Source: Ignavibacteriota bacterium (lineage in GTDB: Bacteria; Bacteroidota; Ignavibacteria; UBA10030). From it: 35,155 nucleotides of DNA. How positions within the stretch are numbered: the stretch's first letter is position 1; each line of letters opens with the position of its first letter. The notes beneath the pieces are model-generated. The model made no database searches, was not told the DNA's origin, and was given only the letters and a program-made list of their open reading frames with translations. Where the stretch lies: contig PLMS01000069.1 in assembly GCA_003142575.1 (NCBI GenBank), positions 40,703 to 75,857 on the forward strand, given 5' to 3'. A program made the position numbers and the translations under genes. Positions 15,368-21,881 of the stretch are shown here, piece by piece.

Positions 15368-16588
15368 CTACTCAATGAAACTATGGTCTGCCGGCACATC
15401 AATACCGTTCCATACTTTTTTAGCTGTCCATGGAGCATCAGGATTAATCCAAAATGGATCATCAGCAGATAAACCTAAGGGAAGAAAAATTACTGTACAC
15501 AAATAAAGACTCCCTGTAGTGATATAAGAATCGGCCAGATCAGGCTGGTGACCGCAAAGGCCGATAGTAAGCCAGCCATCTTTTGTGAAAGTTTCAGGAG
15601 CATCCAGTGTCTTTTTTATTACTGCTGTCAATGCACATCGTACTTGTGCCGGCTGTAAACTTGAAGGCAATGTATGTCTTAATGCCATATCAGATAATTG
15701 ATGGAAAGCGCCGCCACGATAGACAATGGACCTTCCGTAAACAGGAAAGCTGCCGTCAGTATTGATAGATCGTTCCTGTAATTCCGCATATCGCGCAGTA
15801 ATATTTTCCAATCTTGGTAAAAACCAATTGAATGATTTATCTTTTGTGCCGACAGCATCCAGGATATTTGCAAGGTACGGTTGAATAACATAACTGTTAT
15901 AATAATCCAAGACAAAGTGCATTCCATCGGAAAACATTCCATCACCAATATACCAATGTTGTGAAAATTCACGTATTCCATATTCAATACGTACAGCATC
16001 GTAGGGCAAGTTGTATTTGCAGAAGAAAGCTTCTACCATCCCGGAAAACAGTATCCAGTTGGTATACACAGGAACTGTCGATCTTGTAGATTGGAGTGCA
16101 GCTATTACATTGTTGCGCACAGTGCCACTCAGGTTATTCCAGAGCCATGGGCATCGGTGAAGAGCTAAAGCAAAAAACGAAGCATCAACCAATGGCTGAT
16201 AACCGCTCCAAAGCAGATAATCATGTGCATGAGGATCCACGGCATTTGCAATGCCTTTCAATGCCCACACACGATATTGATTGCGTAAAGCAATTTCTTT
16301 GGGTGAACCGCCTTCGCCGTTGAGCCATGGTGAAATTCCGCACAGTGTTCGGGCGAATGCTTCAAGGTAGGCTACCTTTTTGCGTTGTTCCGGATTATCA
16401 ATTCTCACTGAAAGCGTAACCGGCATTTTTTCCTTGAGTTTATCGGCGGCTAAATTTGATAGAACCGGTCGTGCGACTTTGTCCATATAATTAAGCCACT
16501 GATCCCGCGTAGTTTCTTGTGCTTCTGCTATTACAGATAATAGCAGGATAGTTATTATGAGGTAAACTGTTTTTAATGGAGTTGTCAT
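15368..16588 (-). CDS. Exported DUF2264 family protein
   Basis: The protein has 406 residues with a signal peptide (about 1-23, VYLIITILLLSVIAEAQ). The mature sequence follows DUF2264: LEAFARTLCGISPWLNG near residue 75-95, DYLLWSGYQPLVDASFFALAL, NWILFSGMVEAFFCKY, and WYIGDGMFSDGMHFVLDYYNSYVIQPYL. These features suggest an alpha/alpha barrel acting on polysaccharide or uronic-acid material, but no activity is established for this protein. The length is typical of the family. It is the sole gene between the two 89-90-nt direct repeats at 15254-15343 and 16641-16729, so it sits in a discrete module. A GGGAAA lies near the ATG at 16586-16588. Confidence 0.88.
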   Translation of the reverse strand: MTTPLKTVYLIITILLLSVIAEAQETTRDQWLNYMDKVARPVLSNLAADKLKEKMPVTLSVRIDNPEQRKKVAYLEAFARTLCGISPWLNGEGGSPKEIALRNQYRVWALKGIANAVDPHAHDYLLWSGYQPLVDASFFALALHRCPWLWNNLSGTVRNNVIAALQSTRSTVPVYTNWILFSGMVEAFFCKYNLPYDAVRIEYGIREFSQHWYIGDGMFSDGMHFVLDYYNSYVIQPYLANILDAVGTKDKSFNWFLPRLENITARYAELQERSINTDGSFPVYGRSIVYRGGAFHQLSDMALRHTLPSSLQPAQVRCALTAVIKKTLDAPETFTKDGWLTIGLCGHQPDLADSYITTGSLYLCTVIFLPLGLSADDPFWINPDAPWTAKKVWNGIDVPADHSFIE

Positions 16589-16640
16589 TTATTTCCCATT
16601 GTATTGTTTAACATAAGTACAAAATCCTCTTTTGTCTGCC

Positions 16641-16788
16641 TTGTGCCTAACGTTTCAGCCAGTGTATAATGTTGTCCTGCAAAGCAGGATAACTAAAGCT
16701 ACACAGATATTCTCTTGTAAGCGCAAGCTTGATTCTATTTTAAAGTCTCGCAGGATTCCAAAAGATACGCAGACATCTTCCTGCAAAC
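16641..16788 (-). repeat. attC-like element 6 (right direct-repeat copy plus extra tandem unit)
   Basis: Bases 16641-16729 are the right copy of the repeat at 15254-15343. The hairpin arms are 16671-16680 and 16684-16693, with one G-for-A change. GCCTAAC at 16645-16651 reads GTTAGGC on the minus strand, 56 nt before the DUF2264 start. Bases 16721-16788 continue as a second unit matching 11311-11378. Hairpin units begin at 16684 and 16750 (period 66). Confidence 0.55.
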
Positions 16789-16794
16789 ATAAGC

Positions 16795-16890
16795 GGAGCA
16801 TACAAAGATATCGACACGGTCATGAATGAACACCGCGATTTAGTCGAACCGATTGTATAGCTCGAACCATTGGCTATCGTTAAGGGCTAA
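16795..16890 (+). pseudogene. rtcB: 3' remnant of rtcB (RNA ligase)
   Basis: On the plus strand, codons from 16795 read GAYKDIDTVMNEHRDLVEPI, then V, a TAG at 16858-16860, LEPLAIVKG and a TAA. This is the characteristic C-terminal tail of RtcB-type RNA ligases, which end in VKG. Only about 30 codons remain, and the in-frame TAG stands where most homologues have Arg. The fragment begins immediately after the palindromic repeat at 16788 and is oriented against the surrounding genes. Its stop codon overlaps the stop of the converging gene at 16887. It is gene debris with no function of its own. Confidence 0.82.
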
Positions 16891-17168
16891 GCTGTCGATA
16901 CGACCTCAAGAGTCGATGATTGCGGTATGCAGCGAAATCGCATTTTATGCGGTGTGTTTGCAGAATCCTGATATGCGATGATAAATTCGATGCTGTCGAT
17001 GGGAGTGTCGGCTGTGCTGAATCGAATCCACCCTGATTCTCCCCGGCGAAAACATTTCGATTGACTTATTTGCGCTGTTACTCCCTGAGGAACTTTCAAG
17101 TTCAGCTTGAGCGGGGTTAGGCGGCAAGAATATTTCTTACTTCCATATTGCATCCTAGACAATTGCAT
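16887..17168 (-). CDS. Unrecognised 93-residue protein, possibly a C-terminal fragment
   Basis: I do not recognise a family. The frame from ATG 17168 encodes a soluble, beta-rich looking sequence (LKLNLKVPQGVTAQ, GESGWIRFSTADTPIDSIEFIIAY) with no signal peptide or membrane helix. It resembles the last domain of a larger protein that has lost its beginning. A stop lies two codons before the ATG, and the first 14 nt overlap the end of the upstream membrane-protein gene. Its stop overlaps the rtcB remnant stop. The coding status is uncertain. Confidence 0.4.
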   Translation of the reverse strand: MQLSRMQYGSKKYSCRLTPLKLNLKVPQGVTAQISQSKCFRRGESGWIRFSTADTPIDSIEFIIAYQDSANTPHKMRFRCIPQSSTLEVVSTA

Positions 17169-17436
17169 ACACTATTTGCCATACACTCCATATACCTGTT
17201 ATTAACAAAGATTGACCAGTCGTTAGATCAAAAGCCCACCTTAATGCAAACACGGAAATTCCAAAACTTATAATTATAGAAAACATTCCAAGAAATAGAA
17301 AAAGAAATCCACTTAAAATTCCTAAGCCGATGGGGAGACCTAGAAGAATTGAAATATCAGGTCTATTTTGTCCTTTCGTAACGATTAATATTATTATCCC
17401 AAGAACGATTGCGTGTAAGAAAATATTCAGTAGCAT
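17155..17436 (-). CDS. Small membrane protein, unknown
   Basis: The 93-residue protein is almost wholly hydrophobic, with three predicted membrane segments (about 1-20, 28-62 as one or two passes, and 74-93). It carries KGQNRPDIS in a loop and ends at TAG 17155-17157. No family motif is recognised. It lies in the zone of small unrelated genes; a purine stretch ATGGAGGAAT sits just before the ATG at 17434-17436 and is a good ribosome-binding site. That site and the even hydrophobic profile make it a likely real gene. Confidence 0.6.
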   Translation of the reverse strand: MLLNIFLHAIVLGIIILIVTKGQNRPDISILLGLPIGLGILSGFLFLFLGMFSIIISFGISVFALRWAFDLTTGQSLLITGIWSVWQIVYAIV

Positions 17437-17506
17437 TCTATTCCTCCATAGTAATTATAAGTTAAGAATTATTATTTTTATTCTCTTGCCGACTAATGGA
17501 TGCACG

Positions 17507-17872
17507 CTAAGCTGCGCCGCTTGCTCCGATTGCCGGATGCCCATCGATGACAAGGTGGACGACCCCAGCAATAACGCCGAGACAGCGATAAAGAAATACA
17601 TACGCAACATCCCCGACCGTTGCGCAGATTGCATTCCCGAAAATCCAGAGGAACAACATATTTCCGAACAAATGCAAAAAACTTCCGTGCAAAAACATAT
17701 GTCCCAGCAAGCCGGATATATCCCAATCGCGTAGGACGAATGTTTGCTTATCCGCCATAGGAAATAGTTGTTCGGGAAGAAAGAAAATAATAGAAATGAT
17801 AACGATAAGAGCGGCATTGACGTACGGAATGCGCGTAAATATCGTTTCTAATTTATAAGGAATAAGCATCAT
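17507..17872 (-). pseudogene. Rhomboid-family intramembrane protease, truncated at the active-site serine
   Basis: The 121-residue frame begins like a rhomboid protease with a membrane helix (NAALIVIISIIFFLP) and the loop DWDISGLLGHMFLHGSFLHL. The conserved helix FGNMLFLWIFGN follows, with the oxyanion-side Asn at 71. It ends AIGASGAA with the nucleophile S118 in GASG, then a TAG stop. The helices carrying the partner histidine are absent, so the product cannot be a working protease. The truncation point is directly followed on the minus strand by a segment (17489-17506) resembling a junction between modules. The residues around 80-100 are also atypical (NAICATVGDVAYVFLY). Confidence 0.75.
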
Positions 17873-17984
17873 TTCAGTATTCCATATTTAGTAGTGAGTA
17901 TGGTTTAAACATTTTGTCGTGAGCGTGTGAGTAATCAGCAAGTGCCGTGGTATTTGCTGTTAGCTGTTGGGTAGAGCACCGGTT
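17873..17984 (-). repeat. Intergenic segment with an AGCTAAC box and hairpin
   Basis: On the minus strand this gap reads AGCTAAC shortly after the HEPN-like gene stop, then AGCAAAT and TTGCTG arms around CACGGC. It may be another worn element of the intergenic family. It marks the border between the restriction operon and the cassette-like zone. No gene is seen in it. Confidence 0.25.
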
Positions 17985-18710
17985 TTATTCCTCTGCATAC
18001 ACCCGTTTCAATGTCTCAGAGAGCGATTGGATATTGGCAAATTGAGTATCAGTTGATAGACCTGATATATCCCATTTCTGCGCGATACGGATATCTTCAT
18101 GAGAGAGATAATTCTTGTGGACGAGTATTTCTCTTATCTGGTCTTCGTCTTCAAAGCACTCACGATCTTCTGGAATCGAGCCTTCCTTTAAAAAAGATTC
18201 GTATGCTTTTTCAATGATCGGAGCTGATTTTTCTTGTATTGTTTCTACGCAAGAGAGCATTTCGATAATTTTAGCATCGATTGTTTCTTTGTTCTTATAA
18301 AAAATATTGCCGTTGGAATGGGCAGTGTCGTTTCGATCTTTGACAATCTTTGTAAATCGACCAATATCCGAGTTATCCATTCCTATCAGTTTGAGAAAAC
18401 GGAACACTACGCTTTCATTGATTTGCCAGAGTGAAAAAGGAGTATTTGCCTCCAATAATTCCTTTTCTGTGTCTTTGCTGAATCCTACCATCGCTTTTTG
18501 GAAATCACCACAGCAGTTGTTCTTGATCTGCCAGATCTCAAAATAGACAAAAGACATGAAGAGCATATGGTAGGCAAGAAACGCAAAGGGATATTTACCT
18601 GCATTGTAGTTTGTTAGAAAGGAATCCCATAAGAAATCTATATATTCCTTTTCCGTTGGATTCGAGTAAGAGATAGGCAGGTAATCAAATATTCTTTGTG
18701 CCTCTTCCAT
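17985..18710 (-). CDS. HEPN-like protein at the end of the type I restriction operon
   Basis: The 241-residue protein is soluble and mostly helical. Residues 126-131 read RNDTAH, fitting the R-N-x(3)-H signature of HEPN ribonuclease domains, within a predicted helix pair (FTKIVKDRNDTAHSNGN). An acidic C-terminal segment (EDRECFEDEDQIREILVHK) follows. The ATG at 18708-18710 lies 3 nt after the hsdS stop, with GGAAGAG about 6 nt before it, so it is translated as part of the hsd operon. HEPN proteins linked to type I systems include anticodon nucleases of the PrrC/RloC type, but this protein lacks their ATPase domain. A role as a toxin-like effector or accessory factor is an inference; the family itself is not recognised. 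Confidence 0.6.
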   Translation of the reverse strand: MEEAQRIFDYLPISYSNPTEKEYIDFLWDSFLTNYNAGKYPFAFLAYHMLFMSFVYFEIWQIKNNCCGDFQKAMVGFSKDTEKELLEANTPFSLWQINESVVFRFLKLIGMDNSDIGRFTKIVKDRNDTAHSNGNIFYKNKETIDAKIIEMLSCVETIQEKSAPIIEKAYESFLKEGSIPEDRECFEDEDQIREILVHKNYLSHEDIRIAQKWDISGLSTDTQFANIQSLSETLKRVYAEE

Positions 18711-18713
18711 CGC

Positions 18714-19478
18714 TTACTCTTCCCACACCTTGTCGATGACATCCTTAATTTTCAATTCGTAATTCTTTATTAATTCCCAACACCCATCTACCACCTTACG
18801 CTCCGCTTCGATTTTGTCGATAATCACACGTTGGATTTCAAGGGGTGGGAGAGGGATTTCAAGGCTACGAATAAAACCAAGTGAAATGAATTTCTGTGTA
18901 GAGCCAGCTGATTGATTTTGATAATGAGTGCTAAGTAAATTAGAATCGAGTATTTCTTTTACATAATAGTTTATCGCTTTTGTATCGGCGTAGAATTTTA
19001 TCAAAGCGACATTCTTAATACCAAATTCCCTGTCCTTTCTTACAACAATAGGATTACCAATTGTTCCAATCATTGGCATTACAATATCACCATCATCAAC
19101 CATAGAGCGTTCATTGATTTTATGTAAGTCTTCTTTTGTGATTAGATTCACTTCTGAAAAATCTATTTTACCATCCTTAATATTCTTTGATGTAATCAAA
19201 GGAAAGCCATCTTGTTGCACATATTTAGGACTATCATGTGTTCCATCACGAACATCGCAAATCTCTCCCAGCTTCACCATTGGCCACTCTGGATTAATTT
19301 CAATCTGCGGCTTCCAGCTTTCCACCACCTGCCTCGCACCATCGATGAGTTTCTGATAGCCCTCAATCTCTTTTACAATCTTATGCTGGACTTCGAGGGA
19401 GGGGTGGGAGAGGTATTTTAAAATACTGAAAGTCCTTTGCGTAAACATGCGGCTGCCCCATACCTTGTTGGAAACCAT
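18714..19478 (-). CDS. hsdS: Type I specificity subunit, second half (TRD2), split off by a frameshift
   Basis: This 254-residue frame holds the second target-recognition domain of HsdS: WPMVKLGEICDVRDGTH, LITSKNIKDGKI, GDIVMPMIGTIGN and IPLPPLEIQRVIIDKIEAE, followed by a C-terminal helical spacer. The first 28 residues are out of frame with the family. True similarity begins at LEVQHKIVKEIEGYQKLID, the central conserved helix that should continue the frame of the upstream fusion gene. Restoring the frame by removing four bases at about 19395-19402 would join the two into one 822-residue M-S protein. An internal ATG at 19278-19280 (MVKLGE) could restart translation. On its own the piece could form half of a split HsdS; sequencing error is also possible. 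Confidence 0.82.
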   Translation of the reverse strand: MVSNKVWGSRMFTQRTFSILKYLSHPSLEVQHKIVKEIEGYQKLIDGARQVVESWKPQIEINPEWPMVKLGEICDVRDGTHDSPKYVQQDGFPLITSKNIKDGKIDFSEVNLITKEDLHKINERSMVDDGDIVMPMIGTIGNPIVVRKDREFGIKNVALIKFYADTKAINYYVKEILDSNLLSTHYQNQSAGSTQKFISLGFIRSLEIPLPPLEIQRVIIDKIEAERKVVDGCWELIKNYELKIKDVIDKVWEE

Positions 19479-21186
19479 AAAATTCTTCTTGTTTGTTTTT
19501 TAGTAAAGAAAAAAGAAAATCTGAATCAAGTTCATTTTCATCAGAAGATTTGATAGTGGTGCAATCAGAAGCGAATATGGGTTGTTTAAAATAATTCAAA
19601 AAACCCGCATAGGCTCCCGATGAACTAATAGTAATGGTTTTTCCAGTTCTATTAGCTTCATTATGATAATAAGCTGCTGATTGACCGCCTGCAATTACCT
19701 GGACATCACCTTCCTTAACATCCTCTTTAGTTATAGGAGAGCCTTTTTTAATATCTGTTTTCTCCCAAAGTTCTACCATCGGCCATTTCATATTTTCACG
19801 CTTCACTGCTATGCGATACCGTTCGCCTGTTAGATTATAATCACCATTCTCACCAAGCTGTGCCTTTTTTATTAGCAAAGTCCCGCACAGTTTTTCTTCG
19901 GGCTTGAATGAATCAATCGTTCTAGTGCGAACTGCTTTTATATAATCAGCAATAACATTTATCGCATCGGGTAGATCATTCTTTTCAATCTCGCGCCTCT
20001 GCGCCCCGAGTCCAAATCCGTCGTTCTCAATTTTCACAAACAAAATCGAATCGGTTTTCTTTGCTAACTGTCTATCCATGAAGAGTATCGAAGTCTTTAC
20101 TCCAGAGTAAGGATTGAATAAACCGGCGGGAAGCGACACAACCGCATAGAGATAATTCTCTACCAACATTTTGCGCAATTGCTTGTACGCATTGGCAGAT
20201 TGGAAGATAATTCCTTCAGGCACAATCACAGCCGCGCGTCCGGTGGGTGTTAGGTGCTCCGCAATATAATCCACAAACAACACTTCGCTCCGGTTGCTTT
20301 GCATCGAGAACTTTTTATGCGGCTTGATGCCTCCCTTTGGCGACATAAACGGAGGATTGGCAAATATGACATCGGCATATTCATTCCATCGGTCTTCACT
20401 CGTAAGCGTGTCGTACTCTAAAATCTGTGGCTGAACAAATCCGTGCAAATAAAGGTTCACGAGCGAAAGCCGCACCATATCAGGCGAAATATCGTACCCC
20501 TTGAAGTTTGTCAGCAGTTTCTTCCGTTCATCGGTTGTGAGTAAATCGCCTCTCCCGTTACCGTTCTCCGAGCGCAGTTGTGGAGAAGTGTTCTCCCGCA
20601 TAATATGTTTAAATGATGAGACCAAGAATCCAGCGGTCCCGCAAGCCGGATCGAGAATGGTCTCGTTCTTCTGTGGATTTACTACCTTTACCATAAAGTC
20701 GATAATATGGCGCGGGGTACGAAACTGTCCGGCATCTCCTTGGCTGCCAAGTACAGAAAGCAGATACTCAAATGCATCACCGAGCCGTTCCGAGTGATCG
20801 TAGGTAAACTCATTTATTGTTTTCAAGAACAGCTTGAGTGTTTCCGGATCGCGGTAGGGCAAATAAGCGTTCTTGAAAATATCGCGGAACAACTGAGGAA
20901 TGTTTGGATTCAGATTTAATCGTGTAATCGCATCGGCATAGAGCGCCAGCATTTCAAAGCCGCCGAGGTGCGGATCGAATATCTTCGACCAAGCATATTT
21001 TTCAAACTCACCGGTAAAGAAACTCGATTTTCCGCCCATCTCAATGGACTCTTTGTCCATATCATCCATGAATTTATAGATAAGAGCGATGGTGATTTGC
21101 TCTACTTGGCTTTTCGGATCGGGGACTTTTCCGACTAAGACATCTCTTGCGGTATCGATGCGGCGTTTGGTTTCGTTATCTAACAT
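19381..21186 (-). CDS. hsdM: Type I DNA methyltransferase fused to the first half of HsdS
   Basis: The 601-residue product combines the adenine methyltransferase HsdM (about 1-460) with the first HsdS target-recognition domain (about 466-596). HsdM features are an N-terminal helical domain, GDAFEYLLS, SAM motif DPACGTAGF at 189-197 and catalytic NPPF at 277-280. The S part starts KWPMVELWEKTDIKKGSPI and ends YFKIPLPPL, after which the frame runs PRSPA and stops. In a normal S subunit IPLPPL continues into EVQHKIV, which is present in another frame. The shift is due to a duplicated GAGG at 19395-19402. Fused M-S proteins are known, but most type I systems keep the subunits separate. It lies downstream of hsdR and a transposase gene. 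Confidence 0.9.
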   Translation of the reverse strand: MLDNETKRRIDTARDVLVGKVPDPKSQVEQITIALIYKFMDDMDKESIEMGGKSSFFTGEFEKYAWSKIFDPHLGGFEMLALYADAITRLNLNPNIPQLFRDIFKNAYLPYRDPETLKLFLKTINEFTYDHSERLGDAFEYLLSVLGSQGDAGQFRTPRHIIDFMVKVVNPQKNETILDPACGTAGFLVSSFKHIMRENTSPQLRSENGNGRGDLLTTDERKKLLTNFKGYDISPDMVRLSLVNLYLHGFVQPQILEYDTLTSEDRWNEYADVIFANPPFMSPKGGIKPHKKFSMQSNRSEVLFVDYIAEHLTPTGRAAVIVPEGIIFQSANAYKQLRKMLVENYLYAVVSLPAGLFNPYSGVKTSILFMDRQLAKKTDSILFVKIENDGFGLGAQRREIEKNDLPDAINVIADYIKAVRTRTIDSFKPEEKLCGTLLIKKAQLGENGDYNLTGERYRIAVKRENMKWPMVELWEKTDIKKGSPITKEDVKEGDVQVIAGGQSAAYYHNEANRTGKTITISSSGAYAGFLNYFKQPIFASDCTTIKSSDENELDSDFLFSLLKNKQEEFYGFQQGMGQPHVYAKDFQYFKIPLPPLPRSPA

Positions 21187-21210
21187 TATGAATTACCTGT
21201 GCCTTATGAT

Positions 21211-21304
21211 GGACTAAAGTCCAAGGGAGATTTGTATATTTATTGCCGTGCCCTTAAGGGCACGGCAATGGTCAATCAAAAAACAACATTGGCTTTAGCC
21301 AAAT
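21211..21304. repeat. Palindromic flank of the Y1 transposase, left copy
   Basis: This 94-nt segment contains GGACTAAAGTCC and a perfect 26-nt palindrome at 21243-21268 (half TTGCCGTGCCCTT), then TGGCTTTAGCCA, itself palindromic. It is repeated in direct orientation at 21757-21850. The transposase stop codon lies inside it. Confidence 0.8.
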
Positions 21305-21717
21305 TGATATATTTTCTGGAACTCTTGATATTCCTCGGCAAATGATTTCTTTTGATGATGTTCTTCTTGATTATCGATATATCTTCTAACCGTTTCAACA
21401 TTCGATTCACTTACCGAAACAGAAAAATAGGCATCCTGCCATTCAAACTGTTCTTTTAAAATATTCTGGCTGTTTATCCAATGAGAAGCTTCTCCTTTGA
21501 GCATCTGAACAACTTTTGCAATAGTCTGATCTGATCCCAATGATACAAGGCAATGGACATGGTCAATAGAACCGTTGATTCGATCTACATAAATGTTCTT
21601 TTCCTTAGCATTCTTTCGCATGTGTTCAAAGAGAACCTCGCGCACTTCATTCTTCAGATACGGTTCGCGATTCTTTGTTGACCAAACTATATGCAGCCAC
21701 ACTCGGATAAACGGCAT
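21295..21717 (-). mobile_element. tnpA: IS200/IS605-type Y1 transposase (TnpA / REP-associated)
   Basis: The 140-residue transposase has the HUH motif H53-V54-H55 (DHVHCLV) and the catalytic Tyr113 (RRYIDNQEEHH), both required for single-strand DNA cleavage. The segments MLKGEASHWIN and EFEWQDAYFSVSVSES-like strands fit the PF01797 Y1 family. The length and N-terminus (FIRVWLHIVWSTK) are complete. Direct copies of a palindromic element flank it on both sides (21211-21304 and 21757-21850), as expected for a REP-associated transposase that moves palindromic units. It is inserted between hsdR and hsdM in the same orientation, so it interrupts a defence operon without breaking a gene. Confidence 0.92.
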
Positions 21718-21756
21718 ATATTTACTCTCTTCGATTTCTCAATGCTTTTATCTTGT

Positions 21757-21850
21757 GGACTAAAGTCTGATGGAGATTTGTACGCTTATTGCCGTGCTCT
21801 TAAGAGCACGGCAATGTTCAATCTGAAAAAGGAATGGCTTTAGCCTAATG
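21757..21850. repeat. Palindromic flank of the Y1 transposase, right copy
   Basis: Direct repeat of 21211-21304, with matching order of GGACTAAAGTC, the 26-nt palindrome (21789-21814, half TTGCCGTGCTCTT) and TGGCTTTAGCC. The palindrome carries compensating changes against the left copy (CTC/GAG versus CCC/GGG), which argues that the folded hairpin is under selection. Confidence 0.8.
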
Positions 21851-21881
21851 TATTTATCTTATGTGTTTTATTCCTTCAGTG

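Noticed and set aside
15254-16788. CRISPR-like repeat spacing
   Set aside because: Repeats are few, 66 to over 1000 nt apart, and the spacers are genes or repeat parts; no cas genes are present.
16641-16890. Long inverted ends TAACG...AGCCA and TGGCT..CGTTA around 16650 and 16870, first taken as one large attC site
   Set aside because: The right-hand arm is the coding tail of the rtcB remnant (PLAIVKG), so the match is explained by that gene.
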